DNA of 64,000 nt from Planctomycetota bacterium (GCA_015654675.1 JAATGM010000050.1:26524-90523); one strand, 5' to 3'. Counted from the stretch's first letter, positions 52,276 through 60,492 are shown. Numbers and translations are program-made. The notes: a model not told the origin generated them from the sequence alone.

Positions 52276-53016
52276 ATGAATGGGCGAATGTTTCGATGCG
52301 CGCTAATTGGCGCGGTGCTGCTGACGGTTTCTTCGTGCAATGTATGGGCGCCGCCGCCGCCGCCGGATGACGCGCTGGAGCGCGGCCTGGTGGTGATGTA
52401 TCCGGGGGCGTTTAACAGCGACATCGAGTTGTCGCAATTCTACCAGGCGTTCGAGACGGCGAAGATTCCGTACGCAGTCGAGATCAAAGTCTGGGGGACG
52501 ACTGAGCGGCAGATTCTTGATCCCTACGGGGCGTATGACGAGCTGGTCGCGACGGCGATGAGCGAGTCCGAACGAATCGCGGACTATCGGCACGACCATC
52601 CGGATTTGCCGATCATACTGCTCGGATATTCGGCCGGCGCTGCGACCGCGATGATCGCGGCGGAGAATCTGCCGGACGACGTAAAGGTCACGCGCGTGAT
52701 CCTGCTCTCGCCGAGCGTTTCCCGGGGATTCGACGTGACCGGGATGCTGGATCACACGATGCATGGGGCGGTGGCCTATTCATCCGGGAATGATTTGTTC
52801 GTTAACTTCGCGATGAATGTGATCGGGAACAACGACCTGGTCTGGGGCGACACGGCGGCGACATTTGGCTTCGATTCGACCGACGAGCGGCTGATTCAGT
52901 TTCGGTGGGATCCGTCGATGCTGCTGTACGCCAATGCCGGGGGGCACTGGGACTATTTCCTGAACCGGCTGTGGATCACGGATCACGTGTTGCCCTGGAT
53001 TAACACCGCCGAGTAG
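52276..53016 (+). CDS. Lipoprotein with alpha/beta-hydrolase (lipase-like) fold
   Basis: A 246-residue lipoprotein: n-region MNGRMFRC, core ALIGAVLLTV, lipobox with Cys21 (VSSC), then a PPPPP linker. The nucleophile elbow GYSAG at residues 117-121 fits a serine esterase or lipase; an Asp/His region is expected near TDERLIQFRWDPS and GGHWDYF. The substrate is unknown. ATG 52276 has GGAGGG ten nt upstream; ATG 52258 in frame would add six residues before the signal peptide. Confidence 0.75.
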   Translation: MNGRMFRCALIGAVLLTVSSCNVWAPPPPPDDALERGLVVMYPGAFNSDIELSQFYQAFETAKIPYAVEIKVWGTTERQILDPYGAYDELVATAMSESERIADYRHDHPDLPIILLGYSAGAATAMIAAENLPDDVKVTRVILLSPSVSRGFDVTGMLDHTMHGAVAYSSGNDLFVNFAMNVIGNNDLVWGDTAATFGFDSTDERLIQFRWDPSMLLYANAGGHWDYFLNRLWITDHVLPWINTAE

Positions 53017-53033
53017 AGTTCGGGGTCTGCAGA

Positions 53034-53777
53034 TCAACTAAACATTGCAAGCATCCAGCCGATCGTTCCAAGCGACCCAAGAACGATGCCGGTGACGGCG
53101 ACGGCTTGGCCGGATGGTGCATCTCCGCCGCGAGATTTGTTCCGAAGGGCCAGGACTCCGAGCCCGATGGCCAGCGGGCCAACGGGCAGACACAGCAAAA
53201 GACCCAGGATCAACGAGGCAGAGGCAAGTCGAGGTGTGCCGGACGCAGATCTCGCGATTTCCGTTGCGCCTTCCATCGTGAATGGCGTTCCGCATTTTGA
53301 GCAGAGGTTTACATCGACCGGGCTGCGGCCGGCGCAGCGTGGGCAAATGATGACCTGGGACCCGTCCGAGGCGCGCTCGATTTGCGGGGCTCGGCCTCCG
53401 GCTGCGGCGTAGGCGTGCATGGGGGTTGGGAGTTGACCGTCGTCAGTCACGGCGGCGCGACCGATCGGGACTGCGGTTCGCGGATCGACGGCCGGAATGA
53501 CGAATGTCGCACCGCAAGTGGGGCATCGACCTGGTTGATTGCTGTGCGCGGAGGTTGCTTCGAGGATCGACGCGCATCGTTGGCACGGGAAAGTGAATCT
53601 GGTCGTCGCGGGCGTCGCGGCGCGGCTTGGGATCGACTTTGAGGGCGGAGGGGGAGGCGCAACGGTCTCGACGCTGAGCCCGCCCTGGCAGTGCGGACAG
53701 ATCGTCAGCGAGGCACCGAGGTCGTCGGCCCCTTCGATGATCATTTCGCAATGCGGGCAAGTGAATGCGTCGGGCAT
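53034..53777 (-). CDS. Multi-zinc-ribbon membrane protein
   Basis: A 247-residue protein with three zinc ribbons: CPHC..CPHC (residues about 7-30), CQRC..CPTC (64-89) and CPRC..CSKC (142-160). A hydrophobic two-helix DUF4190-like region follows near 180-245 (LILGLLLCLPVGPLAIGLGVLAL and GIVLGSLGTIGWML). The repeated metal knuckles suggest a cytosolic binding module tethered to the membrane; ligand and function are unknown. TATCAT lies 8 nt before the ATG and no ribosome site is present. Confidence 0.8.
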   Translation of the reverse strand: MPDAFTCPHCEMIIEGADDLGASLTICPHCQGGLSVETVAPPPPPSKSIPSRAATPATTRFTFPCQRCASILEATSAHSNQPGRCPTCGATFVIPAVDPRTAVPIGRAAVTDDGQLPTPMHAYAAAGGRAPQIERASDGSQVIICPRCAGRSPVDVNLCSKCGTPFTMEGATEIARSASGTPRLASASLILGLLLCLPVGPLAIGLGVLALRNKSRGGDAPSGQAVAVTGIVLGSLGTIGWMLAMFS

Positions 53778-53785
53778 GACGCGAG

Positions 53786-53791
53786 ATGATA
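53786..53791 (-). promoter_or_regulatory. Possible -10 box 8 nt before a start codon
   Basis: TATCAT on the minus strand ends 8 nt before ATG 53777. A weak -35 (TTCTCC) lies 17 nt upstream. Same leaderless-type arrangement as elsewhere in the window. Confidence 0.3.
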
Positions 53792-53827
53792 TGGCTGGTG
53801 CGGGCGGGGGAGAACGGACGAGGATGA

Positions 53828-54130
53828 TCAGCTACCGCCGAGGGCGGCGGGCGGCACCGTGGTGCCGCCCGTTCCGGTCGGGGTGTTGGTCACGAGCGGA
53901 CCGATGCCGGTTCCAGGGAAGGTGGAACCGATGAACGTGTTAACCAGAGCGGTGATGATTCCGAAGGGATTCAGCAAGCCGCCGAAGCCGTCGAGACCGA
54001 GCGGGATGTTGAGGTTGATGACCGGCTGGTTGTAGTAGAGGCCACTCAGCGAGCAGCCGGTTGCGGCGGGCATGATCGCTACAAGGGCGACCACGGCGAT
54101 GGTGACGCGCTTCTTCTTGTTTCCAATCAT
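53828..54130 (-). CDS. Small Gly/Pro-rich lipoprotein
   Basis: A 100-residue protein with a basic, hydrophobic signal (KKKRVTIAVVALVAIMP) and lipobox AATGC with Cys26. The mature part is rich in Gly, Thr and Pro and matches no family I recognise. AAGGA lies seven nt before the ATG. A 133-nt gap separates it from the alcohol dehydrogenase gene upstream. Confidence 0.7.
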   Translation of the reverse strand: MIGNKKKRVTIAVVALVAIMPAATGCSLSGLYYNQPVINLNIPLGLDGFGGLLNPFGIITALVNTFIGSTFPGTGIGPLVTNTPTGTGGTTVPPAALGGS

Positions 54131-54263
54131 TATTAATCCTTCGTGTGTCGGGCGAGGTGTGGATCATGCTGAAGCAGCAGTGGTGATCGGGCCACGCCTC
54201 CAGCAGTTTCGTCGGATAATGGTATCAATGGTCTGAGTATAAAGTCCACGAAACGCGGACCAC

Positions 54264-55502
54264 TCAGTCTGGGACGAAGGCGGCCTTGATGAGGCCGGCA
54301 CGACCGCGCGTGACGATGGTTTGGAACGCGGCCCGATAATCGGCGAGGCGGAAGCGATGAGTCAGGAGGCCATCGAGTTTCAAGCGGCCGGCGCGAATCC
54401 AGTCGAATACGACCTCGTATGTATGCCGCTTGCGACCCTCGACCTCTTCGATTGCGCGGCCGTTACAGCCGACGAGGTTCAGCTCGGTGAACCAGAGCGG
54501 GGTCGTGTCGACGACGGTGATTTGGGAAGTTCCGACGGCGACGACGGTTCCGCGCGGGCTGGTCCATTTCATGGCATCGGAGAGTCCCGGGCCGGAGCCG
54601 ACGCAATCGTATGTCAGATCGAAGCCGCCGATGAGCATTTGATTTCCGAACCTGGCCGAGACGCGGCGCCCGCGGACGACTGAGGCGATGTCGTCGTGCC
54701 GCTGTGCATTGGACCAGCTTCGCGGATGGATGCGGGCATCCGTTGCGCCGAAGCGGCGCATGAGGGCTTGCTGGAACGGGTGCCTGACGATCGCCGTGAC
54801 GGGGTTTTCGCATGACAACGCACGGATCGCGGCCATGACGCCGATGGCGACGATTCCGGAGCCGGTGATGAGCACGGTTTCGCCGGGTCGTGGAGGGCGA
54901 CGAAGCACGGCATGCAGCGCGCAGGCGATCGGGTCGGTGACGATGGCGATATCGTCGGGGATTTCGTCGGGGACGGCGAAGAGCTGGGACTCGTGTGCAA
55001 CGAAGGAACGCGACCATGAGCCGCCGGTGCGAGAGTTCACTCCGATGATCAGGCCGGGCGGGAGCGAACCGCGATCGACATTGTCGCACAAGCTGGGGCG
55101 GCCAGCCGCGCATTGGGGACAGACCGGCTGAATAGCGCGCGGGATGCACGACAGGCATGGGTCTACGCAGACGCGCTGGCCGACGCGCCAGTTGCGGACG
55201 TCGGGACCGACCTCTTCGATCATCGAGACGTTTTCGTGGCCGAGGGTGGCCGGGAAGGACGCGAAGCGCTGAAGGAAGGTGGCGGGGTGATTGCGGAGGG
55301 AGATGAGGGCCAGGTCGCTGCCGCAGATTCCGCCAAGAATAGTGCGGAGACGGACCCAGTCGCCGCGAGGCAGAACCGGCTCGGGGACGTCGCGGAGGCG
55401 TAGGCCGCCGAGGGGGCCTATCCAGGCGCGCGGCGTAGCGAGCGTGGCGATTTTGACGAGGGGCCAGAGGCGGCGCGGCGGGTCGAAGACGATGGCCTGC
55501 AT
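54264..55502 (-). CDS. Zinc-dependent alcohol dehydrogenase-like oxidoreductase (MDR)
   Basis: A 412-residue medium-chain dehydrogenase: catalytic-zinc Cys in GGICGSDLAL and His in LGHENVSMIEEVG, and a Cys-rich structural zinc lobe (PCLSCIPRAIQPVCPQCAAGRPSLC) with more cysteines and residues than usual. The NAD(P)-binding GSGIVAIGVMAAI lies near residue 218. The insert in the structural lobe and the about 30-residue N-terminal extension set it apart from common Adh enzymes. The substrate is unknown. A TAAGCT lies 9 nt before the ATG. Confidence 0.85.
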   Translation of the reverse strand: MQAIVFDPPRRLWPLVKIATLATPRAWIGPLGGLRLRDVPEPVLPRGDWVRLRTILGGICGSDLALISLRNHPATFLQRFASFPATLGHENVSMIEEVGPDVRNWRVGQRVCVDPCLSCIPRAIQPVCPQCAAGRPSLCDNVDRGSLPPGLIIGVNSRTGGSWSRSFVAHESQLFAVPDEIPDDIAIVTDPIACALHAVLRRPPRPGETVLITGSGIVAIGVMAAIRALSCENPVTAIVRHPFQQALMRRFGATDARIHPRSWSNAQRHDDIASVVRGRRVSARFGNQMLIGGFDLTYDCVGSGPGLSDAMKWTSPRGTVVAVGTSQITVVDTTPLWFTELNLVGCNGRAIEEVEGRKRHTYEVVFDWIRAGRLKLDGLLTHRFRLADYRAAFQTIVTRGRAGLIKAAFVPD

Positions 55503-55653
55503 GGGGAGCGGAGCTTACACGGAAATGCCATGGGGCCGATATTTGCGTGGGACTCGGGGGAGCCGGGATTTTGATTTTACGCGGAGTGGCGACGATGGCT
55601 GAATCGTAGGATTACGCTGGTTGGTGTGCGGGTCCGCGAGAGTGGGGGCTGCC

Positions 55654-56076
55654 ATGAAACGCTCGGATTATTTGGACACGCTTCGCGGACATAGCCGTGA
55701 GGAGATTGCCGAGGCATTCTCGGCAGCGCAACACAAGGAAGCTTCGCCTACGCCGAGCGTCGATCCGCCGAAAGCGGCTCGCGAACCGGATCGAGCGAAG
55801 GCAACCGTCGCTGAGATTGAGATTCATCAGCCGGGCGGGTCGACGGCGCGGTTCCTCATCCGGCTGACCGAGATCAACAAGACCGGGCTTGGGTTTTTGC
55901 ATGGCGGATATCTGCATGCTGGGAGCCGGTGCCGCGTGACAGTCATGACGCAGAAGGGCGGTCGGGTGACGATCCCCGGCGTCGTGCAGCACGGCCGTTG
56001 CATCCGCGGGCGGATTCACTGTTTTGACGTGCAATTCGGGGCGTCAGACGATCCGGACGGCGGCGCGCATTCGTAG
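55654..56076 (+). CDS. PilZ-like domain protein
   Basis: A 140-residue protein: a 45-residue helical N-terminal segment (MKRSDYLDTLRGHSREEIAEAFSAA is here split from its fold by a Pro-rich linker), then a small beta-barrel with EINKTGLGFLHGGYLHAGSR, resembling PilZ. The D/NxSxxG motif is present as NKTGLG, but the upstream RxxxR of c-di-GMP-binding PilZ proteins is not obvious, so ligand binding is doubtful. GGGGG precedes ATG 55654; a longer frame from 55621 exists. Confidence 0.6.
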   Translation: MKRSDYLDTLRGHSREEIAEAFSAAQHKEASPTPSVDPPKAAREPDRAKATVAEIEIHQPGGSTARFLIRLTEINKTGLGFLHGGYLHAGSRCRVTVMTQKGGRVTIPGVVQHGRCIRGRIHCFDVQFGASDDPDGGAHS

Positions 56077-56081
56077 GCGAC

Positions 56082-56627
56082 TCAGCGGGTCGGGCTGTCG
56101 AGCATTTCACGCAGGATCTGAATGAGAAGGACGCGGTTGGCGTCATCGAGGCGAGCAAAGGCGCGCTCGAATTGCTCGATGCGGCGTTTTTCTTCCGCGT
56201 GGGCGCGCATGGTCGGGACGAGGCGGACCGCGTCTTTCACAACTCCGCGAAGATTGGCGATGGCATCGAGGTCGGCGGCGTCGGCGAGGCGGGTGATTTC
56301 GGCGATCAAGCGATTGAGTTCGGTCATCCAGGCGGAGCAGCCATTTTCGATGGCGATGTAACGCTCGGCATCGCCGATGACGAGGGCGCGGACGGCGGAG
56401 GCCTCGTCGGGGCTGAGCGGACGTCCTGATTCCAGATTTCTGATTGCGGATTTCACTTGCGGTTTGAGCTGGGCCTGTTGCATTTCGCGGAGCGATGTCG
56501 CGAAGCGGTTGATGCGTTGTTCGAGGGTCTCAAAGGCCTCGGGGCTGGCCTGCCGGGCGGCGACATCGGCGGCCGCGACGAGATCGCCGGCGGCAATGGT
56601 GAGTTCGGTGCTGGCAAGATTCGGCAT
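56082..56627 (-). CDS. Helical protein of unknown function
   Basis: A 181-residue, almost entirely alpha-helical, Ala/Arg/Glu-rich protein (for example VAARQASPEAFETLEQRINRF and HAEEKRRIEQFERAFARLDD) without membrane segments or signal. No family is recognised. GGAG lies eight nt before ATG 56627. It converges with the PilZ-like gene, 5 nt apart, and diverges from the radical SAM gene. Confidence 0.65.
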   Translation of the reverse strand: MPNLASTELTIAAGDLVAAADVAARQASPEAFETLEQRINRFATSLREMQQAQLKPQVKSAIRNLESGRPLSPDEASAVRALVIGDAERYIAIENGCSAWMTELNRLIAEITRLADAADLDAIANLRGVVKDAVRLVPTMRAHAEEKRRIEQFERAFARLDDANRVLLIQILREMLDSPTR

Positions 56628-56707
56628 GGTTCGGCTCCGCAGTGTCTCCCGGCGACATCGGTCAGACCGAGGCCTTGCTTTGCTTCGAACTTTTCGGGGA
56701 TTGGTTA

Positions 56708-56736
56708 TTGACCCGAACAAAAGCCGTATATATACT
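56708..56736 (+). promoter_or_regulatory. Sigma70-type promoter of the radical SAM gene
   Basis: TTGACC (56708-56713) and TATACT (56731-56736), exactly 17 nt apart, preceded by A+T-rich sequence. Transcription would start near 56743, so ATG 56750 follows a leader of only about 7 nt. Confidence 0.75.
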
Positions 56737-56749
56737 CGCCGGGTGAAGC

Positions 56750-57799
56750 ATGAAGCCGGTCTCCAATCCTCCGAATCCGTATCTGTCGGTCCACCATGAG
56801 TGGCTGGAGCCGCCTCCGCCGGCGCGCGTTGAGGTGTATGAAGAGCACGCCAAATCGATTCTGTCGGAAAATGACAGCCCGGATATTCCGTTTCGCTGGT
56901 CGGTGAATCCGTACCGCGGGTGCCAGCATGCCTGTGCATACTGCTATGCGCGTCCTTACCACGAATATCTCGGATTCGGCGCGGGGACGGATTTCGAGAC
57001 GAAACTGGTGGCGAAGGTCAATTCGGGCGAGCTACTGCGCGAGGCGTTTTCGAAGAAGGCGTGGCGGGGCGAGCAGGTCAATTTTTCCGGAGTGACCGAT
57101 TGCTATCAGCCGTTGGAGGCGGTCTATAAGCTGACGCGGGCGTGCCTGGAAGTTTGCCTGGAGTTTCGAAATCCGGCGGCCGTGGTTACGAAAAGTTTTC
57201 TCGTGATGCGCGATGCCGACTTGTTCGCTCGACTCAACGAGGTTGCGGCGGCGACGGTGTACCAGAGCATTCCGTTTGCGGATGACGCCACGGCGCGACT
57301 GATCGAGCCACAGGCGCCTTCGCCGTCGCGGCGGTTTGAGGCGATGCGGCGGCTAACGGCGGCCGGCGTGCCGGTGGGGGTGCTGCTCGCGCCGCTGATT
57401 CCGGGTTTGAATGACCGCGAGATTCCGGCCGTGCTCGAGCGCGCCGCGGCGGCGGGGGCGAAATGGGCTGGGTACATGCCGCTCAGATTGCCGGGAAACG
57501 TGCAGCCGGTGTTTCTGGAGCGGCTGGGAGCCGCAATGCCTGATCGAGCGGCGCGGGTGGAGGCGCGGATTCGGGAGATGCGGCGGGGGCGGATGAATGA
57601 ATCGGCATTTGGGGCGCGAATGCGGGGGACTGGGAATTACTGGGAGAGCGTAGAAGAGCTGTTTCGTGTGACGCGGGATCGCGTCGGCCTTGGCTCGCCG
57701 CGGCGATCCGACCAATCGGGCAAGGGTCGGCCCGGTAATGAAGTCGTCGGGTCGCCTCCTGCGACAATCGAGCGGCAGCTTTCGCTCGGATTTGAATGA
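56750..57799 (+). CDS. PA0069-family radical SAM protein
   Basis: A 349-residue radical SAM enzyme with the three cluster cysteines in CQHACAYCYARP near residues 57-68 (CxxxCxxC, first Cys after NPYRG), then VTDCYQPLE and PLIPGLND. It is related to spore photoproduct lyase-type proteins; the reaction is unknown. There is essentially no leader and no Shine-Dalgarno sequence: the promoter at 56708-56736 starts transcription about 7 nt before the ATG. The C-terminal 40 residues (GSPRRSDQSGKGRPGNE) are poorly conserved-looking and basic. Confidence 0.87.
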   Translation: MKPVSNPPNPYLSVHHEWLEPPPPARVEVYEEHAKSILSENDSPDIPFRWSVNPYRGCQHACAYCYARPYHEYLGFGAGTDFETKLVAKVNSGELLREAFSKKAWRGEQVNFSGVTDCYQPLEAVYKLTRACLEVCLEFRNPAAVVTKSFLVMRDADLFARLNEVAAATVYQSIPFADDATARLIEPQAPSPSRRFEAMRRLTAAGVPVGVLLAPLIPGLNDREIPAVLERAAAAGAKWAGYMPLRLPGNVQPVFLERLGAAMPDRAARVEARIREMRRGRMNESAFGARMRGTGNYWESVEELFRVTRDRVGLGSPRRSDQSGKGRPGNEVVGSPPATIERQLSLGFE

Positions 57800-57826
57800 T
57801 TTGAAGTGCTTTCGTCCATGGAGGGG

Positions 57827-57856
57827 TTGACGGGCCGCGCGCCGCGAAGATTATCT
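57827..57856 (+). promoter_or_regulatory. Candidate promoter of the alpha/beta-hydrolase gene
   Basis: TTGACG (57827-57832) and TTATCT (57851-57856), 18 nt apart. The start codon follows only 4 nt later, implying a leaderless transcript if the box is used. Confidence 0.4.
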
Positions 57857-57860
57857 CCGG

Positions 57861-58856
57861 ATGCGCAAACAGGGCCATCGTAAACAGCGACTCTTGAGCG
57901 CCATCGGGCTAATGGCCGTGCTCTGCTTCGTGCCGGGCTGCACGGATCTGATTCTGGCCAAGTATCGGAATGATCAACTCGCGACGAGCTACCGCTATGT
58001 ACTGGGGGAGGAGTACATCGTCGCGAAGGGTGTCACGCTTTGTTATCAGGAGTTTGGGGCGGGCGAACCGCTCATCATCCTGACCGGCCTGGGGACCGAC
58101 ATTGATTTCTGGGACACGACGGTTCCCGTCCTCGCCAAGCAGAATCATGTCTATGCCCTCGACCTGCCGGGCTTTGGTAAGTCTGACAAGCCCGAGACGC
58201 GCTACGACCTGCCGTGGATGGAGGAGATCATCATTGCGTTCATGGACGCGAAGCACATTCCGCGGGCCAACATCCTCGGCGAGTCGATGGGCGGTCAGAT
58301 CGCACTGCTGCTTGCGCTCGATCACCCTGATCGCATCGAAAAAATCATCCTGATGGGAAGCGTCGGCGATTGGCCGCCGCCGGGATTTGTGCTCGCCGGA
58401 TTCCTCAACTATGCCTGGCCGGACATCATTGTCGGCGACCACATCCGTCGCTGCTGGCCCGACATTTTCCGCAATATTTCGCTGACGCAGAATGCATCGA
58501 CGGAGCGAATTTTTGAGCGGCAGATGGCCGTCCGGGCCAACGGCACGATGTTCGCCGATGAAGGTCGGGCGTCGACGCGCGCGTTGCGCGGGATCGTTTT
58601 TGCGACATGTCGCTTTCGACTGCCGAACGTTCAGGTGCCCGTTTTGCTTCTGTGGGGCGATCAGGACGTTATTCACCCCAAGCACGCCGCGCTTTACATG
58701 CACGAGCACCTGCCAGACTCGAAACTTGTCATTATCCCCAACGCGGGTCACGAGGTTTTCATTGACCAGCCGGATGCGTTCAATCGCGAGATTCTGACCT
58801 TTCTTGCGGAAGGGACAGGCAATCGGCCGGCCACGCAGGCGGCCAAGCCGTCGTAA
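57861..58856 (+). CDS. Lipoprotein of the alpha/beta-hydrolase family
   Basis: A 331-residue lipoprotein: basic n-region, hydrophobic core and lipobox VPGC (Cys27). A complete alpha/beta-hydrolase domain follows, with the nucleophile in GESMGGQ near residue 142, an acidic residue in LLLWGDQDVIHP and the His in NAGHEVFIDQ. The lid region carries an FRNISLTQNA segment. The probable role is esterase or haloalkane-type hydrolase on the periplasmic face; the substrate is unknown. Confidence 0.83.
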   Translation: MRKQGHRKQRLLSAIGLMAVLCFVPGCTDLILAKYRNDQLATSYRYVLGEEYIVAKGVTLCYQEFGAGEPLIILTGLGTDIDFWDTTVPVLAKQNHVYALDLPGFGKSDKPETRYDLPWMEEIIIAFMDAKHIPRANILGESMGGQIALLLALDHPDRIEKIILMGSVGDWPPPGFVLAGFLNYAWPDIIVGDHIRRCWPDIFRNISLTQNASTERIFERQMAVRANGTMFADEGRASTRALRGIVFATCRFRLPNVQVPVLLLWGDQDVIHPKHAALYMHEHLPDSKLVIIPNAGHEVFIDQPDAFNREILTFLAEGTGNRPATQAAKPS

Positions 58857-59029
58857 CTACTGGGTCCCTTGCTTGCTTAGTTCGCCGAGAAATGCAGGCG
58901 TCTTCGCCTTTCGCGGTGAACATCGTCGCCAGAAATCCGTAGAAATTCGATGCCCGACTGGGTTGAAATCGAGGCAAGATTCGGCCTGAAATAGCCCTGC
59001 AGCCAGACCCGGTCCGGCGGCCTTTTCAA

Positions 59030-59058
59030 TTGACACTGGCATCGCCCCCGCTTAGTCT
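59030..59058 (+). promoter_or_regulatory. Near-consensus sigma70 promoter
   Basis: A perfect -35 box TTGACA (59030-59035), a 17-nt spacer and TAGTCT (59053-59058). It points rightward and would start transcription at about 59065, some 300 nt before tRNA-Gln. No protein gene begins within reach, so it may transcribe a non-coding RNA or a long tRNA precursor. Confidence 0.7.
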
Positions 59059-59064
59059 TTTCCT

Positions 59065-59310
59065 TGTGGGTTCGGCCCCCTCGGCCGGCCCATTCGCTCC
59101 TTCGCCAAGGGGCCGGTCGATGGGCCTTCCGTAATAGCGGTGGGCACGGCGACCTCAGGGCGTTCAGCTCGCGGCCGAGCGCCTTTGCCCTTGAAGGAAG
59201 CCGCAGCCGCGTTCGAGTCTTTTGCTCGGATGGTTGACGCCGTCCGGCGCCGCTGCGAATGAGTTTTGGTAGGGTCAGGCGAGACCGGAGCCCGGTTTCG
59301 GCATGGTTTT
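59065..59310 (+). ncRNA. Possible structured non-coding RNA
   Basis: Starting at the predicted transcription start of the 59030-59058 promoter, this segment can form interleaved stems: CGGCCCC (59073-59079) with GGGGCCG (59109-59115), and GGCCCAT (59087-59093) with ATGGGCC (59120-59126). The order a-b-a'-b' is that of a pseudoknot. A 9-bp hairpin with a triloop at 59280-59300, followed by TTTT at 59307-59310, could be the terminator. No match to RNase P, tmRNA, 6S or SRP RNA signatures was found. High G+C makes chance pairing a real alternative. Confidence 0.35.
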
Positions 59311-59363
59311 CGCGCATGCAATCAGCGCGATGCCTGCGCTGAACTTCCGTCGGCTCATCTCTC

Positions 59364-59434
59364 TACCCGGTAGTGTAACGGTAGCACAAGAGATTTTGGT
59401 TCTCTTTGTCCTGGTTCGAATCCAGGCCGGGTAG
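59364..59434 (+). tRNA. tRNA-Gln (anticodon UUG)
   Basis: A complete cloverleaf: acceptor TACCCGG (59364-59370) pairing CCGGGTA (59427-59433), D stem GTG/CAC, anticodon stem AGAGA/TCTCT with loop TTTTGGT (anticodon TTG at 59396-59398), a 4-nt variable region, and T arm CCTGG-TTCGAAT-CCAGG. The discriminator base is G59434. CCA is not encoded. The glmU start codon follows 20 nt later, so both are probably on one transcript. After the tRNA, CTCC-TTT-GGAG may mask the glmU ribosome site. Confidence 0.95.
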
Positions 59435-59454
59435 TTCGCTCCTTTGGAGTTCAT

Positions 59455-60492
59455 TTGAGCCACGATCCCACTGCAGCTGTCGTCCTCGCCGCGGGCAAAT
59501 CAACTCGGATGAAGTCTGAGCTGCCCAAGGTCATGCACGAAGTCTGCGGGCGGCCCATGCTAGCTGCGGTACTCGATGCCTGCCGCGGGGCCGGCGTCGG
59601 GCGGATCGTCGTCGTGGTTGGCTACAACAAGCAGGCCGTGATTGACGGGTTCGCCGGCTGGAACGATCTCACTTTCGTCGAGCAGGCCGAGCAAAAAGGC
59701 ACCGCTCACGCCGTGCAGATGGCCGAGCAGGCCCTTGCCGGATTCAACGGCACGGTTCTTGTCATCGCCGGTGATATGCCGCTCGTGCGGGCCGAAACGC
59801 TTCGCGAGCTGGTTGAAACTCGACGGCGCGAAAATGCGGTCGCCGCCATTGCCACAACCGTCCTGACCGACCCGGCCGGATATGGTCGAATCGTTCGCGA
59901 CAACCATGGCGACTTCGTCGGCATTGTCGAAGATCGCGACTGCACTCCGGATCAGAAGAAAATCGCCGAGGTCAACCCAAGCTATTACTGCTATGAGCGT
60001 CCGGCCCTCTTCGAGGCTCTGCATCAGGTCCGCCCCAACAATGCCAAGGGCGAGTACTACATCACTGATACGCTCGACATCCTGCGGCGTGCCGGCCGCC
60101 GCGTCATCGCGAAGACTTCGGTTCCCGCCGTCGATGCGACGGGTATCAATTCCCGCGCCGACCTGGCTGACGTCAGCCGCATGATGCAGCGCCGAATTCA
60201 GAATCGAATTATGGATTCGGGCGTGACGATCGTCGCGCCCGACCTGACGTGGATCGAAGCCGGTGTCGAAGTCGGCCCGGAGACGGTCATCGAGCCGTTT
60301 TCATTCGTTGGCTCGTCCGCCCGAATCGGTCCCCGTTGTACGATTGGCCCGATGGCGATCGTGGCGCGCGGCGAAACAATTGCCGACGGCCGGGCCGTCG
60401 CTGGAAATTTCACGTTGGCCGGACAGGGTTCGTCCGGCCCGGTCGAACGGATCGCACGGATGGCGATGGTGGCGCAAGGACGCGGCGCATAA
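59455..60492 (+). CDS. glmU: GlmU-like N-acetylglucosamine-1-phosphate uridylyltransferase, truncated acetyltransferase domain
   Basis: A 345-residue protein with a complete GlmU-type pyrophosphorylase domain: LAAGKSTRMKSELPK at residues 11-25, KGTAHAVQ, VIAGDMPLV, and NPSYYCYE. It should make UDP-GlcNAc from GlcNAc-1-phosphate and UTP. The left-handed beta-helix is cut short: only about six hexapeptide-like strands (residues about 262-325) remain, and the region that holds the acetyltransferase His in E. coli GlmU (456 residues) is missing. A separate acetyltransferase must then exist. TTG 59455 is the start, with TTTGGAG upstream. Confidence 0.88.
   Translation: MSHDPTAAVVLAAGKSTRMKSELPKVMHEVCGRPMLAAVLDACRGAGVGRIVVVVGYNKQAVIDGFAGWNDLTFVEQAEQKGTAHAVQMAEQALAGFNGTVLVIAGDMPLVRAETLRELVETRRRENAVAAIATTVLTDPAGYGRIVRDNHGDFVGIVEDRDCTPDQKKIAEVNPSYYCYERPALFEALHQVRPNNAKGEYYITDTLDILRRAGRRVIAKTSVPAVDATGINSRADLADVSRMMQRRIQNRIMDSGVTIVAPDLTWIEAGVEVGPETVIEPFSFVGSSARIGPRCTIGPMAIVARGETIADGRAVAGNFTLAGQGSSGPVERIARMAMVAQGRGA

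Larger units (their letters stand above)
58857..59363 (+). other. Gene-free region before tRNA-Gln
   Basis: A 507-nt stretch without a convincing gene. It contains the near-consensus promoter at 59030-59058 and several GC-rich foldable elements described in separate entries. On the minus strand a weak 89-codon frame (59052-59321) ends in a basic, Pro/Gly-rich segment; it has no ribosome site and only moderate third-position G+C, so I do not call it. Confidence 0.6.

Noticed and set aside
59065..59310. RNase P, tmRNA, 6S or SRP RNA
   Set aside because: None of their core signatures is present; the GGAAGC-like segment near 59198 does not continue into an SRP helix 8.
59052..59321. 89-codon minus-strand frame with basic, Pro/Gly-rich C-terminus
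   Set aside because: No ribosome site, moderate third-position G+C only, and it opposes a strong promoter; kept as a possibility, not called.
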